Shown: positions 52,554-60,825 of the stretch, one piece after another
How positions within the stretch are numbered: the stretch's first letter is position 1
Layout: the number at the start of each line of letters is the position of its first letter
Source of the DNA: Glaesserella sp041817755
Lineage (GTDB): Bacteria > Pseudomonadota > Gammaproteobacteria > Enterobacterales > Pasteurellaceae
Length of the DNA stretch: 64,000 nucleotides
Direction: 5' to 3'
Assembly: GCF_041817755.1 (NCBI RefSeq)
Contig: NZ_JBGYBX010000022.1
Coordinates: 1 to 64,000 of the forward strand
The notes under the pieces: generated by a model
What the model was told of the DNA's origin: nothing
Seen by the model: only the letters and a program-made list of their open reading frames with translations
Databases searched by the model: none
Made by a program: the position numbers and the translations under genes

Positions 52554-53291
52554 CTATTTATTCATATATAGTGGAACAACATCTGCTATCCCACCTTTTG
52601 CTCTAACTATACCTTTGTCAATCCAAACCGCATGTTGACAAAGTTCCTTCACTTGATTGATTGAATGGGAAACAAACAATAACGTTGCCCCTTCCGCAAT
52701 CATTTTTTCCATCTTACGTTGCGATTTGGCTTGGAAGGCGGCATCACCAACAGATAACGCCTCATCCACAATTAAAATATCCGGCTTAACAATCGTCGCA
52801 ATTGAAAATCCCAAACGGGCAGACATCCCTGATGAAAAGTTTTTAACCGGCACATCCACAAAATCATGTAATTCTGCAAAATCAATGATTTCATCAAAGT
52901 GCTTTTCCATAAACGCTTTTTTATGCCCGAGAAGCGCACCGTTAAGAAAAATATTTTCCCTTGCCGTCAATTGCCCATCAAGCCCCGCACCGAGTTCAAT
53001 AAGAGGAGCTATACTACCGGCAACTTCAACCGTCCCTTTATAGGGTTTTAATATGCCGCAAATGAGCTTCAATAGCGTGGATTTCCCTGATCCGTTCGTA
53101 CCGATTAATGCCCAAGACTCACCGCGTTTAACCTCAAGATTGACATCTTTTAATGCTAAAAACTCTTGAAACATCAGTTCGCCTTTCAGCATTTTAATCA
53201 CGTATTCTTTCAAGCCGTTATGATTTTCGGTTGCTTTATTAAAACGAACCGTCGCATTGATGACTTCGATAATATTTTCAGGATTTCTCAT
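52554..53291 (-). CDS. wzt: ABC transporter ATP-binding protein, Wzt/KpsT-like
   Basis: A 245-aa ATPase for polysaccharide export. Walker A is GTNGSGKST, the signature loop NFSSGMSARLGFSI and Walker B PDILIVDEALSVGD. It has no C-terminal carbohydrate-binding domain, so it is the short KpsT/BexA-like type and export should not depend on a terminal modification. Its ATG overlaps the wzm stop by four bases. Confidence 0.92.
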   Translation of the reverse strand: MRNPENIIEVINATVRFNKATENHNGLKEYVIKMLKGELMFQEFLALKDVNLEVKRGESWALIGTNGSGKSTLLKLICGILKPYKGTVEVAGSIAPLIELGAGLDGQLTARENIFLNGALLGHKKAFMEKHFDEIIDFAELHDFVDVPVKNFSSGMSARLGFSIATIVKPDILIVDEALSVGDAAFQAKSQRKMEKMIAEGATLLFVSHSINQVKELCQHAVWIDKGIVRAKGGIADVVPLYMNK

Positions 53292-54082
53292 ATATATAAA
53301 ATAAATTCATCTTGTTTTTTATTAAAATACCAAGAGCCGATAAACAGAACTAAAAAGGCTAACCCAAATCCCATCAATGTAGAAGAGATATCCGGTAATC
53401 TCGCATATAAGACAATATCTCTGAATTGCTCAAGATACCAATACATTGGATTCAACCCTTTATATAAAGACTGATATTCTTCCGGAATAATATTTACGGG
53501 ATAGAAAATAGGTGTTAGATATAACCACATGGAGACAAATACGCCCCACAAATATTGGATATCCCTAAAAAATACGGCCGCCGCAGAAAGAAACATCCCT
53601 AAACCCAGGCTAAAAATAAAAACCTGTAACAGTACAAACGGAACCAATAATAAATTCCACGAAAAATCCGCTTGAGTAATAACCATTACAATTAATAATG
53701 CACCAAGTGAAAATAACGTATTAACCAATGAACTACCGACTTTAGAAACGGTAAAAATATATTTCGGAACGTAGGTTTTTTTAATAAGATTGGCATTTCC
53801 TATAATTGAACCGACAGACATATTCGTTGCTTCCGTCATTAATCCGAACATAATCTGACCTGAAATAATATATAACGGATAATTTGGAATATCAAAACGC
53901 CCGAACAAATTAGAAAATACCGTAACCAAAACCATCATCATCACTAACGGGTTGAGAATGCTCCATAAATACCCAAGATAGCTTCTTCGGTATTTTAATT
54001 TAATATCTCTAACAATCAGTTGTTTTAACAATTCGTCAAAGGCATAAAATCGGTTTAATTTTCCAATAAATTTACTAATCAT
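53288..54082 (-). CDS. wzm: ABC-2 type polysaccharide export permease
   Basis: A 264-aa integral membrane protein with six helices, the ABC-2 type permease of a polysaccharide exporter. RDIKLKYRRSYLGYLWSILNP is the N-terminal hallmark; ANLIKKTYVPKYIF and GLNPMYWYLEQFRDIVLY follow. It pairs with wzt and indicates ABC-dependent, not Wzy-dependent, assembly. Confidence 0.93.
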   Translation of the reverse strand: MISKFIGKLNRFYAFDELLKQLIVRDIKLKYRRSYLGYLWSILNPLVMMMVLVTVFSNLFGRFDIPNYPLYIISGQIMFGLMTEATNMSVGSIIGNANLIKKTYVPKYIFTVSKVGSSLVNTLFSLGALLIVMVITQADFSWNLLLVPFVLLQVFIFSLGLGMFLSAAAVFFRDIQYLWGVFVSMWLYLTPIFYPVNIIPEEYQSLYKGLNPMYWYLEQFRDIVLYARLPDISSTLMGFGLAFLVLFIGSWYFNKKQDEFILYI

Positions 54083-54083
54083 T

Positions 54084-55208
54084 TTATCTACAAGTTCTTG
54101 GTCGTGGTTTGTTAAGTCTTATTGCATCATGCACATCATAAAAGAGATGTTCATATAAATAATCATGTTGTTCTTTTCTAGCCGGTAATATATTCGGAAT
54201 ATGCTCTTTTAATTTTTTATACACAATATTTTGTGCAGCGACAAAGTTAATATGATGATCAGGATAATCACGCACATATTTCGGCGCACAGATCGGATTT
54301 TCTACGGATTCCGCAATATCCGACAAACAATTGATGACCGGCATTGCTGAAGATAAAGACAAAGCAAAATCCCAAAGCATTTTGGCTCTCATTTTACTTG
54401 ATAATTGAGGTGTCTCACCCAAATGCCGAATCCAATAAGTTGATTCTAAGTGAACTGCCGGAGCTGTAAATATTGCATAGACATGTTTGAAGCCTAATTC
54501 CCGCATTAAATAGTGTCTAAAAGCTAAAATGCCGCAAGCCATTTCATGAAGAAAATCCGTGGTTTTATAAAACCCCGTCGCTCCCATTTTAAACGCCAAA
54601 TTAAAATCTATATCCACCGAACCAAAGTGTAATAAAATTATGCTATCTCTTGAAAGACTATTTAATATTTTCAAATAAGGGGAAATATTCTTGTCCACCT
54701 TTCTGAGCCCTCTTGCAGACCAGCTAGACGCCCAAAGCGGAATATAATTCTGATTATCGCCAAAAATATAATCAAAAATTTCTGTAGAAGAAGAGCCGAA
54801 TGCAACAACCTTTGTTTTCCAACTATATTTAGGAACCGCATTTTCTTTTACAGGAATATCCGCTTCAGCCAATAAATCAAACGCTGACTTCAATCCCTCT
54901 TTCTCGCAACGTTCAAATTCAATAATGTTGAACAATCCGTCAATATCTGTAATACAAAATGATGTTAATCCTTCATTTGAACAAAATAATCTAACCCGAT
55001 TTTCTACTTTATGTGCAATAAACGAAGAATCATAAAGAAAAAGCGCTTCATTGCTATATTCACTATTCATTATCATGCCGTTACAATGCCGTGCATAACT
55101 ATTGGTCAACACATTCTGTAATGATACGGTGTTATTGCCGATATTACCTTTTACGATTTTATATAAATGGCATCCGAAAAATACCTGCTTTCCAATCAAA
55201 TAATCCAT
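54084..55208 (-). CDS. hypothetical protein, first gene of the polysaccharide operon (possible SGNH hydrolase)
   Basis: A 374-aa soluble protein not recognised with certainty. VVAFGSSSTEIFDYIFG around residues 135-150, LLHFGSVDIDFN around 195 and YPDHHINFVAAQNI near the end could be blocks I, III and V of an SGNH/GDSL-type hydrolase fold, but the spacing was not tested. There is no signal peptide. It begins the operon, one base before wzm, so a role in building or trimming the glycan is likely. It could also be a glycosyltransferase of an unknown type. Confidence 0.6.
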   Translation of the reverse strand: MDYLIGKQVFFGCHLYKIVKGNIGNNTVSLQNVLTNSYARHCNGMIMNSEYSNEALFLYDSSFIAHKVENRVRLFCSNEGLTSFCITDIDGLFNIIEFERCEKEGLKSAFDLLAEADIPVKENAVPKYSWKTKVVAFGSSSTEIFDYIFGDNQNYIPLWASSWSARGLRKVDKNISPYLKILNSLSRDSIILLHFGSVDIDFNLAFKMGATGFYKTTDFLHEMACGILAFRHYLMRELGFKHVYAIFTAPAVHLESTYWIRHLGETPQLSSKMRAKMLWDFALSLSSAMPVINCLSDIAESVENPICAPKYVRDYPDHHINFVAAQNIVYKKLKEHIPNILPARKEQHDYLYEHLFYDVHDAIRLNKPRPRTCR

Positions 55209-55494
55209 ATCTCACCCCATGTAACGTTACTGTTTATCCCTGTAGCTTCGTGGAAAAATTTTCCAAGGAGTTATACCGAATTGTGTAATATCCAAAGTGC
55301 ATCGCATTGTGTCTGCATAGTTTTCTCACCTTACAGCCGAACAACGTCTCATCATCTTAGCCGAAGGATTATACCGACATATGAGGCGCTTTTCTATCAC
55401 AAACTCCCACTCCCGCCGACTTTTCCCCATTGCCCTCCCCATTGAATTGTTAGATAATACGCCACTTTCGAGAAATTTTGATGTAGGACAAAAA
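55209..55494. promoter_or_regulatory. divergent promoter region between erpA and the polysaccharide operon
   Basis: 286 bases with no gene. A small GGAAAA/TTTTCC hairpin lies at about 55252-55264. The JUMPstart/ops element expected in enterobacterial O-antigen leaders was looked for and is not apparent. No operator is recognised. Confidence 0.5.
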
Positions 55495-55836
55495 ATGAGT
55501 GACATAAACGTTCCTCTTATCTTTACCGATGCGGCTGCGCGTAAGGTAAAGAGTTTAATTGAAGGGGAAGAAAATCCGAATCTTCGCTTGCGGGTCTACA
55601 TTACGGGCGGTGGCTGTAGCGGGTTTCAGTATGGCTTTACCTTTGATGATCAAATCAATGACGGGGATTTAACCATTGAGAACCAAAACGTCGGTTTGGT
55701 CGTCGATCCAATGAGCTTGCAATACTTGATTGGTGGCACCGTCGATTATGTAGAAGGGTTGGAAGGCTCACGCTTTGTGGTGCAAAACCCAAATGCGAGT
55801 TCGACCTGCGGCTGTGGTTCTTCTTTCAGCATTTGA
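55495..55836 (+). CDS. erpA: iron-sulfur cluster insertion protein ErpA
   Basis: A 113-aa A-type carrier that delivers Fe-S clusters. PLIFTDAAARKVKSLIEGE starts the fold, and the three cluster cysteines are GGGCSGFQYGF and TCGCGSSF. The start at MSDINVP is chosen over the 38-codon extension, which has no family similarity. In A. pleuropneumoniae the O-antigen locus also begins at erpA. Confidence 0.96.
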   Translation: MSDINVPLIFTDAAARKVKSLIEGEENPNLRLRVYITGGGCSGFQYGFTFDDQINDGDLTIENQNVGLVVDPMSLQYLIGGTVDYVEGLEGSRFVVQNPNASSTCGCGSSFSI

Positions 55837-55849
55837 AAATTTTTCCTAA

Positions 55850-55887
55850 AAAAAGACCGCTTGTATTGGTTTACAAGCGGTCTTTTT
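55850..55887. terminator. bidirectional terminator built from facing uptake sequences
   Basis: AAAAAGACCGCTTGTA, loop TTGGTT, TACAAGCGGTCTTTTT: a perfect 16-bp stem between the erpA stop and the convergent menA stop, flanked by A and T runs. Confidence 0.9.
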
Positions 55888-55898
55888 CTTTCTCTTTT

Positions 55899-56804
55899 TT
55901 ACAAAATCACGCTTAAGCCAAACAGAATATTTGTCACGAGTGCAATCCCTGCCATTTGCCCTAAAATCGGGCGAAGTTCTGTGGGGTTTTGATGACGATA
56001 AACGAATAAGCCGTGTTTGACTAACAGCGGTGTAGCCAGTAAAAACAGGAAGTTGTACCAATGGCTAAAATTCGCCAACGCAAAAAGTAGGTATGAAAGT
56101 AAGGCTAAACTGAGCAAGGCAACATGATAAATCCGTCCGTTTTGACTACCGATACGGACAATCAGCGTATTTTTTCCGGCATGCTTATCTTGCTCAATAT
56201 CACGTAAGTTGTTGATATTTAATACCGCGACGGACAGTAATCCGCAACCGAAAGCGGGTAAGAGTAAACTGAGTGTTAATGCGTGAGCCTGTAAATAAAA
56301 CGTACCCAATACGGCTAAAAAACCGAAGAAAATTAATACGGAAATATCACCGAGTCCCAAATAGCCGTAAGGTTTTTTGCCGACGGTATAGGTTATAGCG
56401 GCGATAATCGCCAACATACCGAGCGCCGTAAACACGAGCAAATCCCGCCAACCTTGATACGCATAACCGATCAGCAAACTGCCGGATAAAAAGGACAATA
56501 TCGCTACCACAATCAAGGCTTTTTTCAATTGTGTTCTTGTAATCGCGCCGTGTTGAATGGCACGCAGCGGACCGATACGCTCGGCGGTATCCGAGCCTTT
56601 GACGTGATCACCGTAGTCATTGGCAAAATTGGATAAAATCTGCAATAAAACCGTAGTAATCAACGCAAGTAAGGTGGTAATCACGTTAAATTGACCTTGC
56701 CACGCCGCTAATGCCGAGCCGACTAAAATTGACGCTAACGCCAAAGGCAATGTTCTAGGACGCGCCGTCGTAAACCAAATTGAAAATGGAGAATCTTTAT
56801 TCAT
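55899..56804 (-). CDS. menA: 1,4-dihydroxy-2-naphthoate polyprenyltransferase
   Basis: Joins the polyprenyl chain to dihydroxynaphthoate to make demethylmenaquinone. A 301-aa UbiA-type protein with eight or nine helices: RPRTLPLALASILVGSALA, NFANDYGDHVKGSDTAER (first aspartate motif), and NNLRDIEQDKHAGKNTLIVRIG (second). Its substrate chain comes from ispB. It supports the anaerobic respiration of dmsABC. Confidence 0.95.
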   Translation of the reverse strand: MNKDSPFSIWFTTARPRTLPLALASILVGSALAAWQGQFNVITTLLALITTVLLQILSNFANDYGDHVKGSDTAERIGPLRAIQHGAITRTQLKKALIVVAILSFLSGSLLIGYAYQGWRDLLVFTALGMLAIIAAITYTVGKKPYGYLGLGDISVLIFFGFLAVLGTFYLQAHALTLSLLLPAFGCGLLSVAVLNINNLRDIEQDKHAGKNTLIVRIGSQNGRIYHVALLSLALLSYLLFALANFSHWYNFLFLLATPLLVKHGLFVYRHQNPTELRPILGQMAGIALVTNILFGLSVIL

Positions 56805-56900
56805 GTATCGATTAAGTGAAAAATGGAGCTTTCAAAAGGATGCATATTATTACAAAATAGCGTCCACGTTTTTGATTTTTACACAAAATTAGTCATTTTT

Positions 56901-57644
56901 ATGCAAAATACGTCACCAAATCTGACGTTACAGCCGATTGGCATCATTCAAAGTCCTTATGATGAAAAATTTGCCGTGCCTCGCCAGCCGAATTTGGTCA
57001 CCGAAGGAAACGGTATTTTGCGTTTACTTCCGCCGTACAATACGGCGGATGCCGTGCGCGGTTTGGAGCAGTTCAGCCATCTCTGGTTAATTTTTCAGTT
57101 TCATCACATTCCCGACAGAACTTGGCACGCCACCGTTCGCCCGCCCCGTTTGGGCGGAAATCAGCGGGTCGGCGTGTTTGCCAGTCGGGCGACGCACCGA
57201 CCGAATCCGCTGGGTCTATCCAAGGTTGCATTGCATAAAATAGAGGTCAACAACGGCGATGTGATGTTGCATTTAGGTAGTCTCGATTTGGTTGACGGTA
57301 CGCCGATTTTCGATATTAAACCGTACATTACCTATGCCGACAGCGAGCCGAATGCCGTGTCGGGATTCGCTCAAACGAAACCGCAAGCAAAACTCAATGT
57401 TGAACTGACGGAAACGGCGTTACAAGCGGTCGGTTCTTGCCAAAATTTTGCAAAATTCAATATTCGGGATCCCGTTCGGTTTATTTGCGAAGTTATCGCG
57501 CAAGATCCCCGCCCGGCTTATCAACAAGGGAAAAAAAGCGACCGAATTTATGGTATGCTTATCGCCGGTTATAACATCACCTGGCGGGTAGATGAAGAGA
57601 TACTCGACAAAGCTTATGTTTTGGACATTCATCCGCCGAACTAA
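56901..57644 (+). CDS. trmO: tRNA (t6A37) methyltransferase TrmO
   Basis: A 247-aa protein of the TsaA/TrmO family, which methylates N6-threonylcarbamoyladenosine in tRNA. PIGIIQSPYDEKFAVPRQP at the start, LEQFSHLWLIFQFH, and VGVFASRATHRPNPLGLSKV are typical. The C-terminal domain ends RIYGMLIAGYNITWRV. The start at MQNTSPN lacks a good ribosome site, so an upstream start is possible. Confidence 0.9.
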   Translation: MQNTSPNLTLQPIGIIQSPYDEKFAVPRQPNLVTEGNGILRLLPPYNTADAVRGLEQFSHLWLIFQFHHIPDRTWHATVRPPRLGGNQRVGVFASRATHRPNPLGLSKVALHKIEVNNGDVMLHLGSLDLVDGTPIFDIKPYITYADSEPNAVSGFAQTKPQAKLNVELTETALQAVGSCQNFAKFNIRDPVRFICEVIAQDPRPAYQQGKKSDRIYGMLIAGYNITWRVDEEILDKAYVLDIHPPN

Positions 57645-57701
57645 TTACATAATATATTTTCTCATTCACCATTTTAATCCGTACTTTAAAAGGAACATCT
57701 T

Positions 57702-58409
57702 ATGATTTTGAAAAAAACTTTTACTGTTTTACCGCTTGCCTTATCTACCTTAACCGCGACGGCGCAAACCCAACCGGTTGACACCTCTTCAACATTTCAG
57801 TTTGCAACGCAAGTTACACGTTCGGTTGATAAAGACGTGATGCAAGCGGAGCTGTATAGTCGCAAATCCGGCAAAAATCTTAATGAACTCAAAAAACAGG
57901 TTTCCGCCAATATCAATCAAATCGTTGACTTGGTGAAACAAGATAAAAGTATTGAGTTTTCCGCAAACGGCATCAACAACTACCCGGAATACGACAGTAA
58001 AGGCAAAGTCACCGGCTGGATCACGGAAAGTCGCATTCAATTAAGCAGTAAGAATTTTGAAGCGATGGCGGCTATTCTTGAAAATTTAGGTAACGACATT
58101 GCTGTCGGTTATATTGACTTTCGCGTATCGCCTGAAAAAATGGCGTCGATTGAAGACGAAATGACGTTAGAAATTATCCGTCAATTCGAGCATAAAGCCG
58201 AAGTGATTAAAAAAGGCATTAATGCCAAAAATTATGTGATCAGCAATATCCAGCTTTCTACGCCGAACGGGGATAATTACTACCATACGCGTCCCGTTGC
58301 ATTCCAAGCCTCTTCTTATTCATCCAAATCCAATAATGAGATGCCGCTTGAAGCGGGTAAAGCAACCATTTCGGCACAAGCGTCCGGTCAAGTTAAGTTT
58401 GAAAAATAA
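57702..58409 (+). CDS. SIMPL-domain (DUF541) secreted protein
   Basis: A 235-aa exported protein with a Sec signal (residues 1-20, ending TATA-QT) and a SIMPL/DUF541 domain (LKKQVSANINQIVDLVKQDK, ITESRIQLSSKNFEAMAAIL). Members such as E. coli YggE are periplasmic and linked to stress protection. A small lipoprotein gene starts five bases after its stop, so the two form an operon. Confidence 0.85.
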   Translation: MILKKTFTVLPLALSTLTATAQTQPVDTSSTFQFATQVTRSVDKDVMQAELYSRKSGKNLNELKKQVSANINQIVDLVKQDKSIEFSANGINNYPEYDSKGKVTGWITESRIQLSSKNFEAMAAILENLGNDIAVGYIDFRVSPEKMASIEDEMTLEIIRQFEHKAEVIKKGINAKNYVISNIQLSTPNGDNYYHTRPVAFQASSYSSKSNNEMPLEAGKATISAQASGQVKFEK

Positions 58410-58414
58410 ACGCT

Positions 58415-58558
58415 ATGATGAAGAAATTATTTAAATTAATCGGTATAGCGCTACTTTGCGGATCCGTGAGCGGTTGCTTAGTGACATCGGTAGTCGGTGG
58501 TGTTGTCGGAACCGCCGTCGATGTCGTGGACACGGTAACCCCCGACATCACCGATTAA
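58415..58558 (+). CDS. small lipoprotein
   Basis: A 47-aa peptide not recognised by name. MMKKLFKLIGIALLCG is a lipoprotein signal and VSGC the lipobox; the mature part LVTSVVGGVVGTAVDVVD is short and apolar, ending TPDITD. It is six bases after the SIMPL-domain gene and precedes a strong terminator, so it is likely real. A second in-frame ATG lies at 58418. Confidence 0.65.
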   Translation: MMKKLFKLIGIALLCGSVSGCLVTSVVGGVVGTAVDVVDTVTPDITD

Positions 58559-58576
58559 TTGCAAAAAAATCGTGAT

Positions 58577-58613
58577 AACCGACCGCTTGTTCACCGACAA
58601 GCGGTCGGTTTTT
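58577..58613 (+). terminator. terminator from facing uptake sequences
   Basis: AACCGACCGCTTGT, loop TCACCG, ACAAGCGGTCGGTT, then TTT: a perfect 14-bp stem after the small lipoprotein gene. Confidence 0.88.
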
Positions 58614-58694
58614 CGTTAAAATTTGCAAATCCGCCATAACAAGCTACAATGCTTGAAATTTTTACCCATACATAAGAAATAAGGAATCCTTTCA

Positions 58695-59273
58695 ATGAAA
58701 ATTACGAAAAATGTCGTACCCGGTATCGCTTACCAAGTCCGCACACAAGAGGGCGTATTAGTCGACGAAGCGCCTGTAGAACAACCGTTAGAGTATTTAC
58801 ACGGTCACAATAATTTGGTTCCCGGTTTGGAAAACGCGTTGGAAGGAAAAGCTGTCGGTGATGTCTTTGAAGTGCGCGTTAAACCGGAAGAAGGCTACGG
58901 CGAATACAATGACAATATGGTTCAACGCGTTCCGAAAGACGTTTTCACCGGCGTGGATGAGTTAGAAGTCGGCATGCGTTTTATCGCCGATACGGATATC
59001 GGTCCTCTGCCGGTAGTCATCACCGAAATCGACGGTGATGAAGTGGTAGTAGACGGTAACCATATGCTCGCCGGTCAAGAGTTACTCTTCTCGGTTGAAG
59101 TCGTTTCAACCCGTGAAGCCACATTAGAAGAAATCGCTCACGGTCATATTCATCAAGAAGGTGGTTGCTGTGGTCACGATCACGATGAAGAAGGTCACGG
59201 CTGCTGTGGCGGTCATCACGACCACGATCATCACCACCATCACGGACACGGCGGTTGCGGCTGCAATCACTAA
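58695..59273 (+). CDS. slyD: FKBP-type prolyl isomerase SlyD
   Basis: A 192-aa cytoplasmic prolyl isomerase/metallochaperone. The FKBP core (LEYLHGHNNLVPGLENALEG) is interrupted by the insert-in-flap domain (VPKDVFTG and following). The last 45 residues are rich in His and Cys (GGCCGHDHDEEGHGCC), a nickel-binding tail. ilvA follows after 19 bases. Confidence 0.95.
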   Translation: MKITKNVVPGIAYQVRTQEGVLVDEAPVEQPLEYLHGHNNLVPGLENALEGKAVGDVFEVRVKPEEGYGEYNDNMVQRVPKDVFTGVDELEVGMRFIADTDIGPLPVVITEIDGDEVVVDGNHMLAGQELLFSVEVVSTREATLEEIAHGHIHQEGGCCGHDHDEEGHGCCGGHHDHDHHHHHGHGGCGCNH

Positions 59274-59292
59274 TCTAAGGGTTAGTTGAACG

Positions 59293-60819
59293 ATGAGTGA
59301 CACCCGATTACAATCAGGCACGGATTATCTCCGTGCCATTTTAAGTTCAAAAATCTACGATCTTGCCCAAAACACACCATTACAAAAAATGGAAAAACTC
59401 TCTGAGCGTTTGGGTAATCACATTTTTATCAAACGGGAAGATCGCCAGCCTGTGCACAGTTTTAAACTGCGTGGGGCTTATGCGATGATTTCGAACCTGT
59501 CTCCTGCACAAAAAGCTGCCGGTGTCATTGCCGCTTCGGCTGGGAACCACGCCCAAGGCGTTGCCTTATCCGCCAAACACTTAGGACTACGAGCCTTAAT
59601 CGTCATGCCGCAAAATACCCCGGCAATTAAAGTGGATGCGGTACGAGGCTTCGGCGGTGAAGTATTACTCTACGGTGCCAATTTTGATGAAGCCAAAGCC
59701 AAAGCGATTGAGCTTTCCAACGAACTCAATATGACGTTCGTTCATCCGTTCGATCATCCGCTGGTGATTGCCGGACAAGGTTCTATCGGCATGGAATTAC
59801 TTCAGCAAAATGCAGATTTGAATTATGTGTTTGTACCGGTCGGCGGAGGCGGTTTGATCGCCGGTGTTGCGGTATTAATCAAACAATTGATGCCTGAAAT
59901 TAAAGTGATTGGCGTGGAATCCAAAGACTCCGCCTGTCTTTTTTATGCATTACAGGCGGGGCAACCGGTTGATTTGAATCGTGTCGGCTTATTTGCCGAC
60001 GGTGTTGCCGTCAAACGTATCGGAGATGAAACCTTCCGTTTATGCCAACAATACGTCGATGATGTGGTGTTGGTGGATAACGATGAGATTTGTGCCGCCG
60101 TCAAAGATATCTTTGAGAATGTGCGCGCCATCGCCGAGCCGTCCGGTGCGCTGTCTTTGGCAGGATTGAAAAAATACGTCGCTCAACATAACTTACAAGG
60201 TAAAAACTTAGCCTGTTTGCTTTCCGGCGCCAATTTGAATTTCCACACGTTACGTTATGTTTCCGAACGATGTGAAATCGGTGAAAAACATGAAGCATTG
60301 CTTGCGGTCACCATTCCCGAGCAAAAAGGAAGTTTCCTCAAATTCTGTCAGATTATCGGCAATCGAGCCGTCACCGAATTCAACTATCGCCACGCCGATG
60401 ATCATCACGCCTGTATATTTGTCGGCGTACGCATTACAGGCAATGCCGAGAAATCGGAAATCATCAAGGAATTACAGCAGCACGGCTATGATGTTGCCGA
60501 TCTCTCGGAAGACGATATCGCCAAAACGCATATTCGTTATATGGTTGGCGGACGCCCGACTTCCGTCACACAAGAGAAACTGTACAGCTTTGAATTTCCG
60601 GAACAAAAAGGCGCATTACTCAAATTCCTCCAAACATTGACCGATTGGGATATTTCATTATTCCATTATCGTGCTCACGGAGCGGATTACGGGGATATTT
60701 TGGCAGCTTTTGTTGTCGATGATGAAGGTCAAGCGCACTTTCAGCAAGATCTCGAACAATTAGGTTATCGTTATCAAAACGTCAGCGATAGCCCGGCTTA
60801 TCAATATTTTTTAAGGTAG
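59293..60819 (+). CDS. ilvA: threonine ammonia-lyase, biosynthetic
   Basis: A 508-aa PLP enzyme that deaminates threonine to 2-oxobutanoate, the first step to isoleucine. The PLP lysine lies in VHSFKLRGAYAMIS, the glycine loop in VPVGGGGLIAG. Two C-terminal ACT-like regulatory domains (about residues 330-500) are present for isoleucine feedback. Follows slyD closely and precedes glmM by six bases. Confidence 0.96.
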   Translation: MSDTRLQSGTDYLRAILSSKIYDLAQNTPLQKMEKLSERLGNHIFIKREDRQPVHSFKLRGAYAMISNLSPAQKAAGVIAASAGNHAQGVALSAKHLGLRALIVMPQNTPAIKVDAVRGFGGEVLLYGANFDEAKAKAIELSNELNMTFVHPFDHPLVIAGQGSIGMELLQQNADLNYVFVPVGGGGLIAGVAVLIKQLMPEIKVIGVESKDSACLFYALQAGQPVDLNRVGLFADGVAVKRIGDETFRLCQQYVDDVVLVDNDEICAAVKDIFENVRAIAEPSGALSLAGLKKYVAQHNLQGKNLACLLSGANLNFHTLRYVSERCEIGEKHEALLAVTIPEQKGSFLKFCQIIGNRAVTEFNYRHADDHHACIFVGVRITGNAEKSEIIKELQQHGYDVADLSEDDIAKTHIRYMVGGRPTSVTQEKLYSFEFPEQKGALLKFLQTLTDWDISLFHYRAHGADYGDILAAFVVDDEGQAHFQQDLEQLGYRYQNVSDSPAYQYFLR

Positions 60820-60825
60820 CAAATT

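Noticed and set aside
55209..55494. JUMPstart/ops element before the polysaccharide operon
   Set aside because: No GGCGGTAGC-type core was found on the minus strand.
59160..59270. Short repeats of His/Asp codons near the slyD end
   Set aside because: This is the normal metal-binding tail of SlyD, not a DNA repeat of its own.
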